Part shown: piece by piece, positions 1-6,968 of the stretch
How positions within the stretch are numbered: the first letter of the stretch is position 1
Layout of the letters: each line of letters opens with the position of its first letter
Assembly: GCA_913020275.1 (NCBI GenBank)
Contig: CAJWBV010000041.1
Coordinates: 1-6,968 of the forward strand
Length of the DNA stretch: 6,968 bases
Reading direction: 5' to 3'
Origin: an uncultured Rhodobiaceae bacterium
Lineage (GTDB): Bacteria; Pseudomonadota; Alphaproteobacteria; RS24
The notes under the pieces: model-generated
What the model was told of the DNA's origin: nothing
The model's input: the letters and a program-made list of their open reading frames with translations, nothing else
Databases searched by the model: none
Made by a program: the position numbers and the translations under genes

Positions 1-1407
1 ATAAGCTGAGGTTTGCTCTGACTGCCATTTGGCAATGGCGGCGCAAAAGGCATCGCCACGCGCTTCAAAATCAGGAAATTGATCAAACGAGGCACAGGCC
101 GGCGATAGCAAAACCGTCGCCTGCACGAGGGCGTCTTTACCGCTGTCTTTGGTGGCGTCCGCGCGTGCATGTTCTGCGGCATCGCAAACGGCCTTGTCCA
201 GCGTTTCGCTCATGTGGCAGGTGAAATGACTTTCAAGGACATTTTGAAACTGTGCGGCAGCCTCACCAATCAAAAACGCTGCACGCACATTTTTGTAGAA
301 CGCATCCAGCCCCGACAGGCCATCGTCTTTTGCGCGCCCGCCGACAATCCAGTAAATATTCTCATATGCGGCGAGCGCGTGCCGCGTCGCCTCGGCATTC
401 GTCGCCTTGCTGTCATTGACGAAGATCAGATTTTCGTAAGCTCCAACCGGTTGCAGGCGGTGGGCAAGCCCCGGAAAATCTTCCAAAGCCTGTTGCAGGT
501 CTTTCATGTCATGACCCAAAGCCCCAAGCACGGCGGTGGCGGCGGCGGCGTTTTGCCCGTTATGGGCACCGCGCAAAGCGGGCGCATTTTCCAGATTGGC
601 AAGAACATCTTTACCCGCCATCAGCGCGCCATCGCGCCAGCAGATATCTGCATCACCGGAGGCCGCAATGCGGCGAACCTGCTGGCCCGATGCATGCAAT
701 GCATCGGCAATAGTGCGGCTTTCATCGTCATCACACCCGATGACGGCGGTGGCGTGCGGCGCCAGCATATCGAAAAGACGAGATTTGGCCGCGACATATC
801 CGGCCATGTCGCCATGCCGGTCGAGGTGGTCGGGAGCGAGATTTGTCAGCACCGCAACATCAGGGGCGAGCGTTTCCAGCAGGTCAATTTGATAGGAAGA
901 AAGCTCCAGCACATAGACCGTCTGTGCGCCTTGCGCCGGCATATCAAGGTCCAGCACAGCATGGCCGATATTGCCGCCGAGCCGCACCGCAGTCCCGCGG
1001 GTCGCCAGAAGATGCGCGATGAGCGCGCTGGTTGTCGACTTGCCATTCGTGCCCGTAACCGCAACGATTTTGGGGGTTTCGGCCATATTGCACACGGCGT
1101 CGGCAAATAATTCAACATCGCCCAGCACCGGTACGTCAGCGGCGCGCGCCGCCTTTACAACCGCGTGCGGCTGCGGGTGGGTGAGCGGCACACCGGGGCT
1201 TACAACCAAGCGGGCCGGGGCACCAAATTCGGTTTCCAAATCTCTGATTTGGGCACCGGCTTTTTCGGCCACCGCCCGCTGGTCGCCATTTTGATCCCAA
1301 GCACTCACCCTGTTGCCGGCGGCGACAAGCGCACGCACGACCGACAGGCCCGAGCGCCCCAGCCCGAACACTGCCGTTTCACCGTGATATTTGGGAAGTG
1401 TAATCAT
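1..1407 (-). CDS. murD: UDP-N-acetylmuramoyl-L-alanine--D-glutamate ligase MurD, 3' end cut by window edge
   Basis: Cytoplasmic ATP-dependent Mur ligase that adds D-Glu to UDP-MurNAc-L-Ala, the step before MurE. I translated the frame from the ATG at 1407 to base 1: 469 codons with no stop. The N-terminal domain has FGLGRSGLS (14-22) and VVSPGVP (68-74). The ATP domain has the P-loop TGTNGKST (118-125), LELSSYQ (167-173), TNLAPDHLDRHG (188-199) and the family's carbamylated Lys, K208 in AAKSRLF. The C-terminal part has HNGQN (282-286), AHRLQ (315-319), VNDSKATN (330-337), IVGGRAKDDGL (354-364) and LLSPACASFDQF (433-444). GLGRSG and NDSKATN are MurD signatures. E. coli MurD ends about ten residues after the equivalent of EARGDAF (448-454), so only a few C-terminal residues are probably missing. 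The start is fixed because the in-frame mraY TAG lies three codons upstream. The ribosome site is weak (AGGG at 1415-1412, 4 nt before the ATG), suggesting coupling to mraY translation. Confidence 0.98.
   Translation of the reverse strand, partial: MITLPKYHGETAVFGLGRSGLSVVRALVAAGNRVSAWDQNGDQRAVAEKAGAQIRDLETEFGAPARLVVSPGVPLTHPQPHAVVKAARAADVPVLGDVELFADAVCNMAETPKIVAVTGTNGKSTTSALIAHLLATRGTAVRLGGNIGHAVLDLDMPAQGAQTVYVLELSSYQIDLLETLAPDVAVLTNLAPDHLDRHGDMAGYVAAKSRLFDMLAPHATAVIGCDDDESRTIADALHASGQQVRRIAASGDADICWRDGALMAGKDVLANLENAPALRGAHNGQNAAAATAVLGALGHDMKDLQQALEDFPGLAHRLQPVGAYENLIFVNDSKATNAEATRHALAAYENIYWIVGGRAKDDGLSGLDAFYKNVRAAFLIGEAAAQFQNVLESHFTCHMSETLDKAVCDAAEHARADATKDSGKDALVQATVLLSPACASFDQFPDFEARGDAFCAAIAKWQSEQTSAY
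531..550. repeat. Short GGC/GCC-rich run inside murD
   Basis: A nearly pure trinucleotide run (GGC on the plus strand, one interruption) that encodes the AAAATA stretch just after the HNGQN motif of MurD (residues 287-292). An Ala-rich helix at this place is normal in the family. The run is short, but it is the most repetitive sequence in the window. Confidence 0.6.
687..707. repeat. Perfect 9-bp inverted repeat inside murD
   Basis: The left arm 687-695 (CCGATGCAT) and the right arm 699-707 (ATGCATCGG) are exact reverse complements, separated by a 3-nt loop. It lies in codons for the murD segment around residues 234-241. Neither strand has a following T-run, so it is not a rho-independent terminator. 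No function is evident; it may be chance or a local mRNA hairpin. Confidence 0.6.
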
Positions 1408-1413
1408 GACGCC

Positions 1414-2505
1414 CTATCGCAGTTTCAATGTTGCCAGCCCGATCAGCGCCAGCACCACGGATATGATCCAGAAGCGGATCACAATTGTGGATTCGGCCCA
1501 GCCGCGCTGTTCGAAATGATGATGCAGTGGTGCCATCGCAAAAACCCGCCTGCCTGTCAGCTTGAAAGAGGCGACCTGAACAATCACCGACACGGCTTCC
1601 AGAACAAACAAACCGCCGATAATCGCCAGCACAATTTCGTGTTTTGTCGCCACGGCGATGGCGCCCAGCGCGCCGCCGAGCGCCAATGAACCCGTATCAC
1701 CCATAAACACCATGGCGGGGGGCGCATTGTACCAGAGGAAACCGAGACCGGCCCCGATGAGCGCCGCGCACAGCACGGCCAGTTCACCCGCACCCGGCAC
1801 AAAATGTACCTGCAGATAATTGGCAAAAATCGCATGGCCGACGAGATAGGCAATCAGGCCGAAGCTGGCCGAAGCAATCATCATCGGCACAATCGCCAGG
1901 CCGTCCAGACCGTCGGTCAGATTAACCGCATTGGAAGACCCGACAATGACAAACATGCCGGCCAGCACAAACAGGGGCAGGCCAAAGGGCAAAAGCACAT
2001 CTTTGAAAAACGGAATGGCATAGCTGGTGGCCAGCGGCTGCGGCAAAATTGTTGAGATTGCCAGCACCGCGACAAGGGCGATTATCGCCTCCAGCACAAT
2101 TTTGACGCGGCCCGACACCCCGGCGCTGGAACCGCCGCGCACTTTCAGAAAATCATCGGCAAAACCGACAAGGCCGAAACCCAGCGTTGTCAGCAACACG
2201 ATCCACAGATAAGGGTTGCTCAGGTCACCCCACAGCAATGTCGAGGCCATAACCGCAAGCAGAATAAGCAAGCCCCCCATGGTCGGTGTGCCGACCTTGG
2301 TGACGAGATGCGATTGCGGCCCGTCTTCGCGTATCGGCTGGCCCTTGCCCTGGCGCATACGCAAATTGTCGATAACCCAGGGCCCCAAAATAAAACTGAT
2401 AATCAGCGCCGTCATAACGGCACCGCCGGCCCTGAAGGTGATATAGGAAAACAGATTGGCACCGGGAACAGACCCCTTTAGCGACATCATCAATTCATAC
2501 AGCAT
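1414..2505 (-). CDS. mraY: Phospho-N-acetylmuramoyl-pentapeptide-transferase MraY (lipid I synthase)
   Basis: Integral inner-membrane enzyme that transfers phospho-MurNAc-pentapeptide from UDP to undecaprenyl phosphate, making lipid I with release of UMP. From the chosen start it has 363 residues, close to E. coli MraY (360). About ten hydrophobic helices can be seen, roughly at 26-46, 74-93, 98-115, 134-154, 169-190, 203-223, 238-257, 265-286, 289-312 and 341-360. Family motifs are intact: FRAGGA (24-29), [11 protein letters not shown] (68-78), the acidic pair in FADDFLKV (D117, D118), [13 protein letters not shown] (192-204), [12 protein letters not shown] (267-278, catalytic-site Asp D270) and PLHHHFE (326-332). 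It overlaps murF by 11 bp. Its TAG stop is followed after 6 nt by the murD ATG, which is in the same reading frame. MraY consumes the product of MurF encoded just upstream. WecA-type homologues lack the PLHHHFE signature, so the call is firm. Confidence 0.98.
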   Translation of the reverse strand: MLYELMMSLKGSVPGANLFSYITFRAGGAVMTALIISFILGPWVIDNLRMRQGKGQPIREDGPQSHLVTKVGTPTMGGLLILLAVMASTLLWGDLSNPYLWIVLLTTLGFGLVGFADDFLKVRGGSSAGVSGRVKIVLEAIIALVAVLAISTILPQPLATSYAIPFFKDVLLPFGLPLFVLAGMFVIVGSSNAVNLTDGLDGLAIVPMMIASASFGLIAYLVGHAIFANYLQVHFVPGAGELAVLCAALIGAGLGFLWYNAPPAMVFMGDTGSLALGGALGAIAVATKHEIVLAIIGGLFVLEAVSVIVQVASFKLTGRRVFAMAPLHHHFEQRGWAESTIVIRFWIISVVLALIGLATLKLR

Positions 2506-3967
2506 CGCGTTGCTCCCCTTGTTGACCCGCACGCGCGGTTTCAGCCCCGAGGAGCGCATCGACAACCCGGTTCATCCGGCTGGCATGCGAGCCTTTGACC
2601 ATAACGACATCGCCGGCGTGAATTTCCGCCTGAAGAATATTTGTCAGCGCATCGGTTGAAGGGGCGTGTATGCCCCTGCGATCGGGCGGCAGATGGGCAA
2701 ACATGTGCGCCATTTGCGGGCCGCAACTGAAAACCAGATCGATATCCACCGTATCCATAAGTCCGGCAATATCCATATGCAGATCTTTTGAGGCCTCACC
2801 CAGCTCCGCCATATCGCCCAGAACGGCAATGCGGCGGCCCTGTCCGAGCCGTGGCACAAGCCCCAGCGCTTTAATGGCAGCCGACATGGACGCCGGATTT
2901 GCGTTGTAGCTTTCATCGATCAACACGCAAGGGCCACCGGCAACATCCAGCACATGACGCCGCCCGCGCCCGCTTAGCGCCTCGACTTCGGCCAGCGACA
3001 GGGCGGCGAGTGCAAGATCTGCACCGGCGGCCTGAACAGCACCCAAAACGGCCAGACTGTTGCTGACATGGTGCGCGCCGGGCGTGCCGACCTTGAAGGT
3101 AACTTCCGCATCGCCAATGCGCCCGCTGACACAACTGCATGTTTCGTGCAGGTAAATTTTGCTGGCGACAATATGCGGTGGCTCGGATGCCGCCGCCATC
3201 TCATCCGTGCTGAAGCGGCGAATATCTGCAATGCCTCGGGCCTCAGCCAATTCGACAAGCAGATCGATATGCGGGTTGTCTGCGGGGATGATAACTGTGC
3301 CACCCTCAACCACATCATTGGCCATATCGTTGAAAATCTCGCCCTTGGCGCGCGCGATATCGGCTTCGGAGTCAAAATGCTCAATATGCGCCGTTCCGAC
3401 ATGTGTGATGATGGCGCAATGCGGCCGCACCATGCGCACCAGCGCATCAATCTCACCGGCATGGTTCATGCCGACCTCGAAAACGCCATAGGCGCAATCT
3501 TGCGGCATGCGCGCGAGGCTCAGTGGCACACCTATGTGATTATTGAAGGATTTTTCCGAAGCAAAAGTTTCGCCCGACTTTGAAAGCGCCAGCCTGAGCG
3601 CTTCTTTGACACTCGTTTTGCCAACACTTCCTGTAACAGCGGTAATATAGGCGCCACTGCGTGCCCGCGCGGCATGGGCAAGTGCTTCCAGGGCGGCTGG
3701 AACATCATCGACTTCAACCAGCGGCCCGGCCGCTTTCATCGGGTCAATCTTGCCGCGACAAACGAGTGCGGCCGTCGCTCCGGCGGCAAAGGCGGCATCC
3801 ACAAAATCATGGCCGTCGCGCCCCGACCCGGGCAATGCAACAAAAAGATCGCCCGGCTCCAAACTGCGCGTATCAATCGACACACCGCTGACCGTGAACG
3901 GCGCGGTGCAATGGGCTTGTGTCGCCGCTGAAATTTGTTCATCTGTCCACAAAACAGGCCGGGTCAT
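2495..3967 (-). CDS. murF: UDP-N-acetylmuramoyl-tripeptide--D-alanyl-D-alanine ligase MurF
   Basis: Cytoplasmic ATP-dependent Mur ligase that adds the D-Ala-D-Ala dipeptide to UDP-MurNAc-tripeptide, giving the pentapeptide precursor used by MraY. It has 490 residues, slightly longer than E. coli MurF but within the family range. The N-terminal domain shows [18 protein letters not shown] (30-47). The ATP domain has the P-loop TGSVGKTS (112-119), the MurF-typical [12 protein letters not shown] (140-151) and [10 protein letters not shown] (164-173). The C-terminal domain has [11 protein letters not shown] (351-361), VLGDMAELG (382-390) and [13 protein letters not shown] (457-469). The SFNNxxGVPL and YNANP motifs separate it from MurE, MurD and MurC. 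It starts at the ATG of an ATGA overlap with the murE stop and ends with TGA 8 nt inside mraY (11-bp overlap). The last about 15 residues are Gln/Gly/Ala-rich and low in conservation; their codons also carry the mraY ribosome site. Confidence 0.98.
   Translation of the reverse strand: MTRPVLWTDEQISAATQAHCTAPFTVSGVSIDTRSLEPGDLFVALPGSGRDGHDFVDAAFAAGATAALVCRGKIDPMKAAGPLVEVDDVPAALEALAHAARARSGAYITAVTGSVGKTSVKEALRLALSKSGETFASEKSFNNHIGVPLSLARMPQDCAYGVFEVGMNHAGEIDALVRMVRPHCAIITHVGTAHIEHFDSEADIARAKGEIFNDMANDVVEGGTVIIPADNPHIDLLVELAEARGIADIRRFSTDEMAAASEPPHIVASKIYLHETCSCVSGRIGDAEVTFKVGTPGAHHVSNSLAVLGAVQAAGADLALAALSLAEVEALSGRGRRHVLDVAGGPCVLIDESYNANPASMSAAIKALGLVPRLGQGRRIAVLGDMAELGEASKDLHMDIAGLMDTVDIDLVFSCGPQMAHMFAHLPPDRRGIHAPSTDALTNILQAEIHAGDVVMVKGSHASRMNRVVDALLGAETARAGQQGEQRDAV
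2513..2518 (-). promoter_or_regulatory. Shine-Dalgarno for mraY
   Basis: Reads GGGGAG on the minus strand, 7 nt before the ATG at 2505-2503, inside the 3' end of murF. It decides the mraY start: the frame is open to an upstream ATG at 2565, but those 20 residues are polar and basic with no counterpart in Mra[12 protein letters not shown] followed by FSYITFRAG matches the normal MraY N-terminus in length and character. Confidence 0.75.
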
Positions 3968-5418
3968 GGGCGTGCCTCCAAACCGATATGCTCGGCAATG
4001 ACAGTGACATCATCAAAGGGCAAAATTGTGTCCCCGATAATCTGACCCTGCTCGTGCCCCTTTCCCGCAACCAGAACAATGTCGCCCACCCGCGCCGCGT
4101 CGATGGCGGCGGCAATAGCTTCGCGGCGGTCGTCAAATTCCAGTGCGTCGGGACAGGCATCCATAATGGCGCGGCGGATATCGGCCGGGTTTTCGGAGCG
4201 CGGATTATCATCCGTCACGAAAACCTGATCGGCCCCTTTAGCGGCAATCGCCCCCATTTGCGGACGCTTGCCGGTGTCGCGGTCGCCGCCGCAACCAAAC
4301 ACCAGCAATACGCGGCCTTCATCTGTCACATGTTGGCGCACGGCCAAAAGTGCCGCCGACAACGCATCGGGCGTGTGGGCGTAATCGACATAAATCGCCG
4401 CGCCCTGATAAATTCCGGCAAGTTGCATGCGGCCGGCGACGCCCTGCAATCTGTTGCAGGCACCCGCCATTTGCTCAAAATCCAGTCCGCTATGCAGACC
4501 CAACCCCATGGCAACTTCCAAATTTTCGACCTGAAAATCACCGATCAGCGGTACATGTACATCGACCCTGTTGCCGGCTTCTTCAATGACCAGCACCATG
4601 CCGTCGGGCGCACGCGTGGCGACCGAAATTTTGAGCGCCGCATCCGCACCGCCGACCGGATAAACTTGGCGTCCTTTAGCGCGCGCGGCCGCCGCCAGAT
4701 CGGGGGCCACTGGCCCGCGCATTTGCACAACAGCCACGCCGCCCGGTTTCAGAATTTCGGTAAACAAGCGCGCCTTGGCCTCAAAATAACGCGCCGTGTC
4801 GCCGTGATAATCCAGATGGTCGCGGGTGAGATTGGTAAAGCCCGCAACATCGCAATCCAGCCCGTCAACACGATGCTGGGCCAGCGCATGGCTGGAAACT
4901 TCCATCGCCAAATGGTCAATGCCGCGGGCATAAAGATCGCGCAAGGCCGCATGCAGTGTTACCGGATCGGGTGTGGTGTGGTTTATCGGGCGGGTGAATT
5001 CTTGCGTCACCACACCCAATGTGCCGAGGCTTGCCGCCGACAGACCGGCCTCTGTCCAGAACTGGCGCAAAAACGCCGCCGTTGATGTTTTGCCATTCGT
5101 TCCGGTTATGCCGACCGTGCATTCGGGCCGGAAGGCGAAAAAGCGCCCTGCCAGTTCAGCCAGCGCCCGACGCGGGTTTTCATCGTAAAGAACCGGAACC
5201 GACAGACCCGCATCCGGTTGCGCGGTCAAAACCGCAGCCGCACCTTGCGCGACGGCTTGAGCGACAAATCTGTTGCCGTCCACGTGTTCACCCGGCAGGG
5301 CGGCAAACAAATATCCCGGCGCGACAATTCGGCTGTCAGCCGTCAGGCCGGTGATTTCCACATCGGCATGCGCCGCATCGCATTGCATGTTTTGGGATAG
5401 CAAAGCCTCAAGGCGCAT
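3964..5418 (-). CDS. murE: UDP-N-acetylmuramoyl-L-alanyl-D-glutamate--2,6-diaminopimelate ligase MurE
   Basis: Cytoplasmic ATP-dependent Mur ligase that adds meso-diaminopimelate to UDP-MurNAc-L-Ala-D-Glu. The protein is 484 residues, a usual length. The N-terminal UDP-binding domain contains TADSRIVAPGYLFAALPG (26-43). The ATP-binding domain has the P-loop GTNGKT (106-111), HTTPDP (147-152), MEVSSHAL (172-179) and the Lys that is carbamylated in this family, K215 in YFEAKARLF. The C-terminal domain has VDYAHTPDAL (344-353), DDNPR (403-407) and GKGHE (452-456). The Arg of DNPR recognises the free carboxyl of meso-DAP, whereas lysine-adding MurE proteins differ here; this predicts a DAP-type cell wall. 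The start at 5418 is chosen from the GGAGGT ribosome site and the MRLEALL N-terminus. The start overlaps the end of ftsI by 11 bp, and the TGA stop overlaps the murF ATG in an ATGA, so coupled translation is likely. Nothing is truncated or odd. Confidence 0.98.
   Translation of the reverse strand: MRLEALLSQNMQCDAAHADVEITGLTADSRIVAPGYLFAALPGEHVDGNRFVAQAVAQGAAAVLTAQPDAGLSVPVLYDENPRRALAELAGRFFAFRPECTVGITGTNGKTSTAAFLRQFWTEAGLSAASLGTLGVVTQEFTRPINHTTPDPVTLHAALRDLYARGIDHLAMEVSSHALAQHRVDGLDCDVAGFTNLTRDHLDYHGDTARYFEAKARLFTEILKPGGVAVVQMRGPVAPDLAAAARAKGRQVYPVGGADAALKISVATRAPDGMVLVIEEAGNRVDVHVPLIGDFQVENLEVAMGLGLHSGLDFEQMAGACNRLQGVAGRMQLAGIYQGAAIYVDYAHTPDALSAALLAVRQHVTDEGRVLLVFGCGGDRDTGKRPQMGAIAAKGADQVFVTDDNPRSENPADIRRAIMDACPDALEFDDRREAIAAAIDAARVGDIVLVAGKGHEQGQIIGDTILPFDDVTVIAEHIGLEARP
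3975..3980 (-). promoter_or_regulatory. Shine-Dalgarno for murF
   Basis: Reads TGGAGG on the minus strand, 7 nt before the murF ATG at 3967-3965. It lies in the last codons of murE, directly before the ATGA stop/start overlap, so ribosomes can both re-initiate after murE and bind afresh. Confidence 0.85.
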
Positions 5419-6968
5419 GGGGCACCTCCGCTTTGAGAGCCAAGGGCGGCACGCCCGCCTCCGCTGCCATTTTTTCATGCGTTTGAAACGGCCTGTGCAA
5501 GGCAGGCCGCACACCCAAGAGTGGGGCGGCACGGGCTATGATTTCTGCCGCTGTCGGTGCCGCATTCCAGCCCGCAAGGGTCAGATTGTGGGTTTCCGGA
5601 ATACCCTGCGGCTCGTCGAGCATCACCAGAAGCGCATAACGCGGATCGGAATAGGGAAACGCGCCCAGAAAGGATGTGATGAGCGCGTCATCGTCATATC
5701 CGCCGCGCGCAGGCTTGTTGGCCGAACCGGTTTTGCCGATAACATCATAGCCCGGCACATTGGCTTTCTTGCCGGTACCGATGGTAACGACATCGCGCAT
5801 CATGTCGCGCAAAACCAGACTGGTCGGCTCCGATATGACACGGGTTCCAACCGGCATGTCGGTGGGCGTCAGGCGCGGCGGGTACAACACCCCGCCATTT
5901 ACCATCGCTGCGCCGGCAACCAGCGCATGCAACGGCGTGACGGAAAAACCGTGACCGAAGGAGGTCGTTGCCCGCTCGATATCCGTCCAACGCACGGGCA
6001 TGAGCGGTGCGCCGGTTTCGGGCAACTCAAATTGCAGGCGCTGGGTGAAACCAAGTTTCTCCATAAAGTCGTAATGGGCGACATCCGACACGCGCAGCGC
6101 CAATTGCACCGATCCGATATTTGACGAATGGATGACAATTTCGCGCGGGGTGAGCGGGCGTTTTTCACCATGCGCATCATTGATGGTTGCCACGCCAATC
6201 TCCAGCGGCGCGCCCGTATCGAAGGTTTCGTCGAGCCTGACCTCTCCGCTTTCCAGGGCCATGGCCGCGGTCATGACTTTGAAAATCGACCCCAATTCAT
6301 AGACGCCCATGGTCATGGCGTTGAAATGGCGCGACAGGGGGGTCGCCGACGGGCGGTTAATGTCAAAATCGGGCAATGATACCAGTGCGAGAATTTCACC
6401 ATTGGTCGCGTCCATCAAAATGGCACCCCCACCCTTGGCCGAAAATTTGCCAATCGCCGCCGACAGGCTTTCGCGCACCGCATGTTGAACGCGGATGTCG
6501 AGGGTCGTTGCATATATGGGTGACATTTGCACCTGCTCGTCCAGACGCCGCTCCAGCCCCATCAGGCCCTGCATATCGGTGCTAGAAAACCCGACGACAT
6601 GCGAGGCAACAGATCCGCTGGGATAAACACGCTGGGCTTCGCGCCGCAATTTCAGCCCTGGGTTCCCAAGCTCAAGCACGGCGCGCTTTTGCAAGGGTGT
6701 AAGCCCCTTGCTCAGTTCGACATAATGGCGGTCACCGGCCAGCAAACGCCGCGCGCGTTGGGCGTTCATATTCGGCAAAATCTCGTTTAACTGCGCGGCA
6801 ACCACGTCACCATTTTGAATTTCGGAGGCATTGGCACCCAGCGTTGTCAGATAGATTTGCGAGGCCAGCACCACGCCGTTGCGGTCCGTAATGGCGGGAC
6901 GCTGAACCTCAGCCTTGCGGTCGGCCAAACCGACGCGCACCAGTTGCGGGTCTTCAGCCAATGTGAGC
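5408..6968 (-). CDS. ftsI: Septal peptidoglycan D,D-transpeptidase FtsI (PBP3), 5' truncated by window edge
   Basis: Class B penicillin-binding protein that crosslinks septal peptidoglycan in the periplasm as part of the divisome with FtsW. About 519 residues are visible. The reading frame is open to the window edge, so the start and the N-terminal cytoplasmic/transmembrane anchor are missing. A TTG at 6961-6959 reads as an internal Leu, not a believable start. Numbering from that Leu, the dimerisation (pedestal) domain starts with RPAITDRNG (21-29) and a RVYPSGSVASHVVGF block (111-125). The transpeptidase domain carries all three catalytic motifs: SxxK as S225-I-F-K228, SSN at 279-281, and KTGS at 410-413. 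KTGS replaces the commoner KTGT, a tolerated variant. After the domain (GWNAAPTAAEI, 464-474) there is only a short tail with no PASTA repeats, as in proteobacterial FtsI. The TGA stop lies inside murE, an 11-bp overlap. The SxxK, SSN and KTG order and the dcw position make FtsI far more likely than another class B PBP. Confidence 0.97.
   Translation of the reverse strand, partial: LTLAEDPQLVRVGLADRKAEVQRPAITDRNGVVLASQIYLTTLGANASEIQNGDVVAAQLNEILPNMNAQRARRLLAGDRHYVELSKGLTPLQKRAVLELGNPGLKLRREAQRVYPSGSVASHVVGFSSTDMQGLMGLERRLDEQVQMSPIYATTLDIRVQHAVRESLSAAIGKFSAKGGGAILMDATNGEILALVSLPDFDINRPSATPLSRHFNAMTMGVYELGSIFKVMTAAMALESGEVRLDETFDTGAPLEIGVATINDAHGEKRPLTPREIVIHSSNIGSVQLALRVSDVAHYDFMEKLGFTQRLQFELPETGAPLMPVRWTDIERATTSFGHGFSVTPLHALVAGAAMVNGGVLYPPRLTPTDMPVGTRVISEPTSLVLRDMMRDVVTIGTGKKANVPGYDVIGKTGSANKPARGGYDDDALITSFLGAFPYSDPRYALLVMLDEPQGIPETHNLTLAGWNAAPTAAEIIARAAPLLGVRPALHRPFQTHEKMAAEAGVPPLALKAEVPHAP
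5424..5429 (-). promoter_or_regulatory. Shine-Dalgarno for murE
   Basis: On the minus strand this reads GGAGGT, ending 5 nt before the ATG at 5418-5416. It lies within the last codons of ftsI. It decides the murE start: the same frame stays open up to 5532 with an earlier ATG there, but the 38 extra residues are basic, Trp/Cys-rich and unlike MurE, and they would overlap ftsI by more than 120 bp. Confidence 0.85.

Larger units (their letters stand above)
1..6968 (-). other. dcw cluster segment, one tightly packed operon
   Basis: All five genes are read from the minus strand in the order ftsI, murE, murF, mraY, murD, which is the conserved core order of the division and cell wall cluster. The junctions are an 11-bp overlap, a 4-bp overlap, an 11-bp overlap and a 6-nt gap, so there is no room for an internal intergenic promoter or terminator. 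A single polycistronic mRNA with translational coupling is the natural inference. From known dcw clusters, rsmH and ftsL would be expected upstream of ftsI, and ftsW, murG and murC downstream of murD, but both lie outside the window. The segment is essentially 100 percent coding. Confidence 0.95.

Noticed and set aside
169..1110. 313-codon open frame on the plus strand opposite murD
   Set aside because: The minus strand encodes MurD with all motifs over the whole span. The plus-strand product is Arg/His/Gln-rich with a poly-Gly run that merely mirrors the GCC repeat of murD.
2506..2565. Upstream ATG extending mraY by 20 residues
   Set aside because: The extension is polar and basic, lies deep in murF, and makes the N-terminus unlike MraY. 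The ATG at 2505 has a ribosome site and the expected N-terminal sequence.
3122..3148. Cys-containing HETCSCVSG segment of MurF, considered as a possible metal or redox site
   Set aside because: Only two nearby Cys in a surface-type segment between the central and C-terminal domains. There is no further metal-ligand pattern, and it looks like ordinary lineage variation.
3919..5085. 388-codon open frame on the plus strand, antisense to murE and the start of murF
   Set aside because: It runs across the murE/murF junction opposite two genes with complete, motif-rich frames, and its translation shows no recognisable domain. Long antisense frames are expected in GC-rich, strongly biased coding DNA.
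5419..5532. Upstream ATG extending murE by 38 residues
   Set aside because: The extension lies inside ftsI, has no resemblance to MurE, and the GGAGGT site points to 5418.
5273..6124. 283-codon open frame on the plus strand opposite the ftsI/murE junction
   Set aside because: It spans the junction of two firmly identified genes on the other strand and shows no domain or convincing ribosome site.
6959..6961. TTG as the start codon of ftsI
   Set aside because: The frame stays open to the window edge. A start here would remove the membrane anchor that FtsI needs, and the sequence begins mid-domain just before RPAITDRNG. The gene is cut by the window, not naturally short.
1..6968. Search for promoters, terminators, tRNAs, IS elements, CRISPR or foreign genes
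   Set aside because: No stem-loop with a T-run, no repeat array, no transposase-like frame and no tRNA-like segment was seen. The genes are contiguous, and base composition looks even throughout.

Overview
The window is a five-gene stretch of the division and cell wall (dcw) cluster, with every gene on the minus strand. Read in the direction of transcription (high to low coordinates) the order is ftsI (5' end outside the window) - murE - murF - mraY - murD (last few codons outside the window). This is the classic dcw order of Gram-negative bacteria. The moderately high GC content, the style of the proteins (Ala-rich Mur ligases, an FtsI with a short C-terminal tail ending after the transpeptidase domain) and a MurE with the DNPR motif suggest a meso-diaminopimelate-containing proteobacterium, most likely an alphaproteobacterium. 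The lineage is an inference from protein character; no marker gene in the window settles it.

Layout: 6968-5408 ftsI, septal transpeptidase; 5418-3964 murE, UDP-MurNAc-dipeptide:meso-DAP ligase; 3967-2495 murF, D-Ala-D-Ala-adding ligase; 2505-1414 mraY, membrane lipid I synthase; 1407-1 murD, D-Glu-adding ligase. The genes are packed without spacers: ftsI/murE overlap by 11 bp, murE/murF by 4 bp (ATGA), murF/mraY by 11 bp, and mraY/murD are separated by 6 nt. Three of the four starts visible in the window have a good Shine-Dalgarno sequence embedded in the end of the upstream gene. No promoter, terminator, RNA gene, mobile element or CRISPR array was seen, and no non-coding stretch is longer than 6 nt.

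Together the genes make most of the cytoplasmic and membrane steps of the peptidoglycan precursor pathway. MurD adds D-Glu to UDP-MurNAc-L-Ala, MurE adds meso-DAP, MurF adds D-Ala-D-Ala, and MraY transfers the phospho-MurNAc-pentapeptide to undecaprenyl phosphate. FtsI crosslinks the finished polymer at the septum. All motifs examined are intact. This is an ordinary, highly conserved housekeeping region. I found no sign of an undescribed system; the second-look items below are small details of gene junctions and local sequence.
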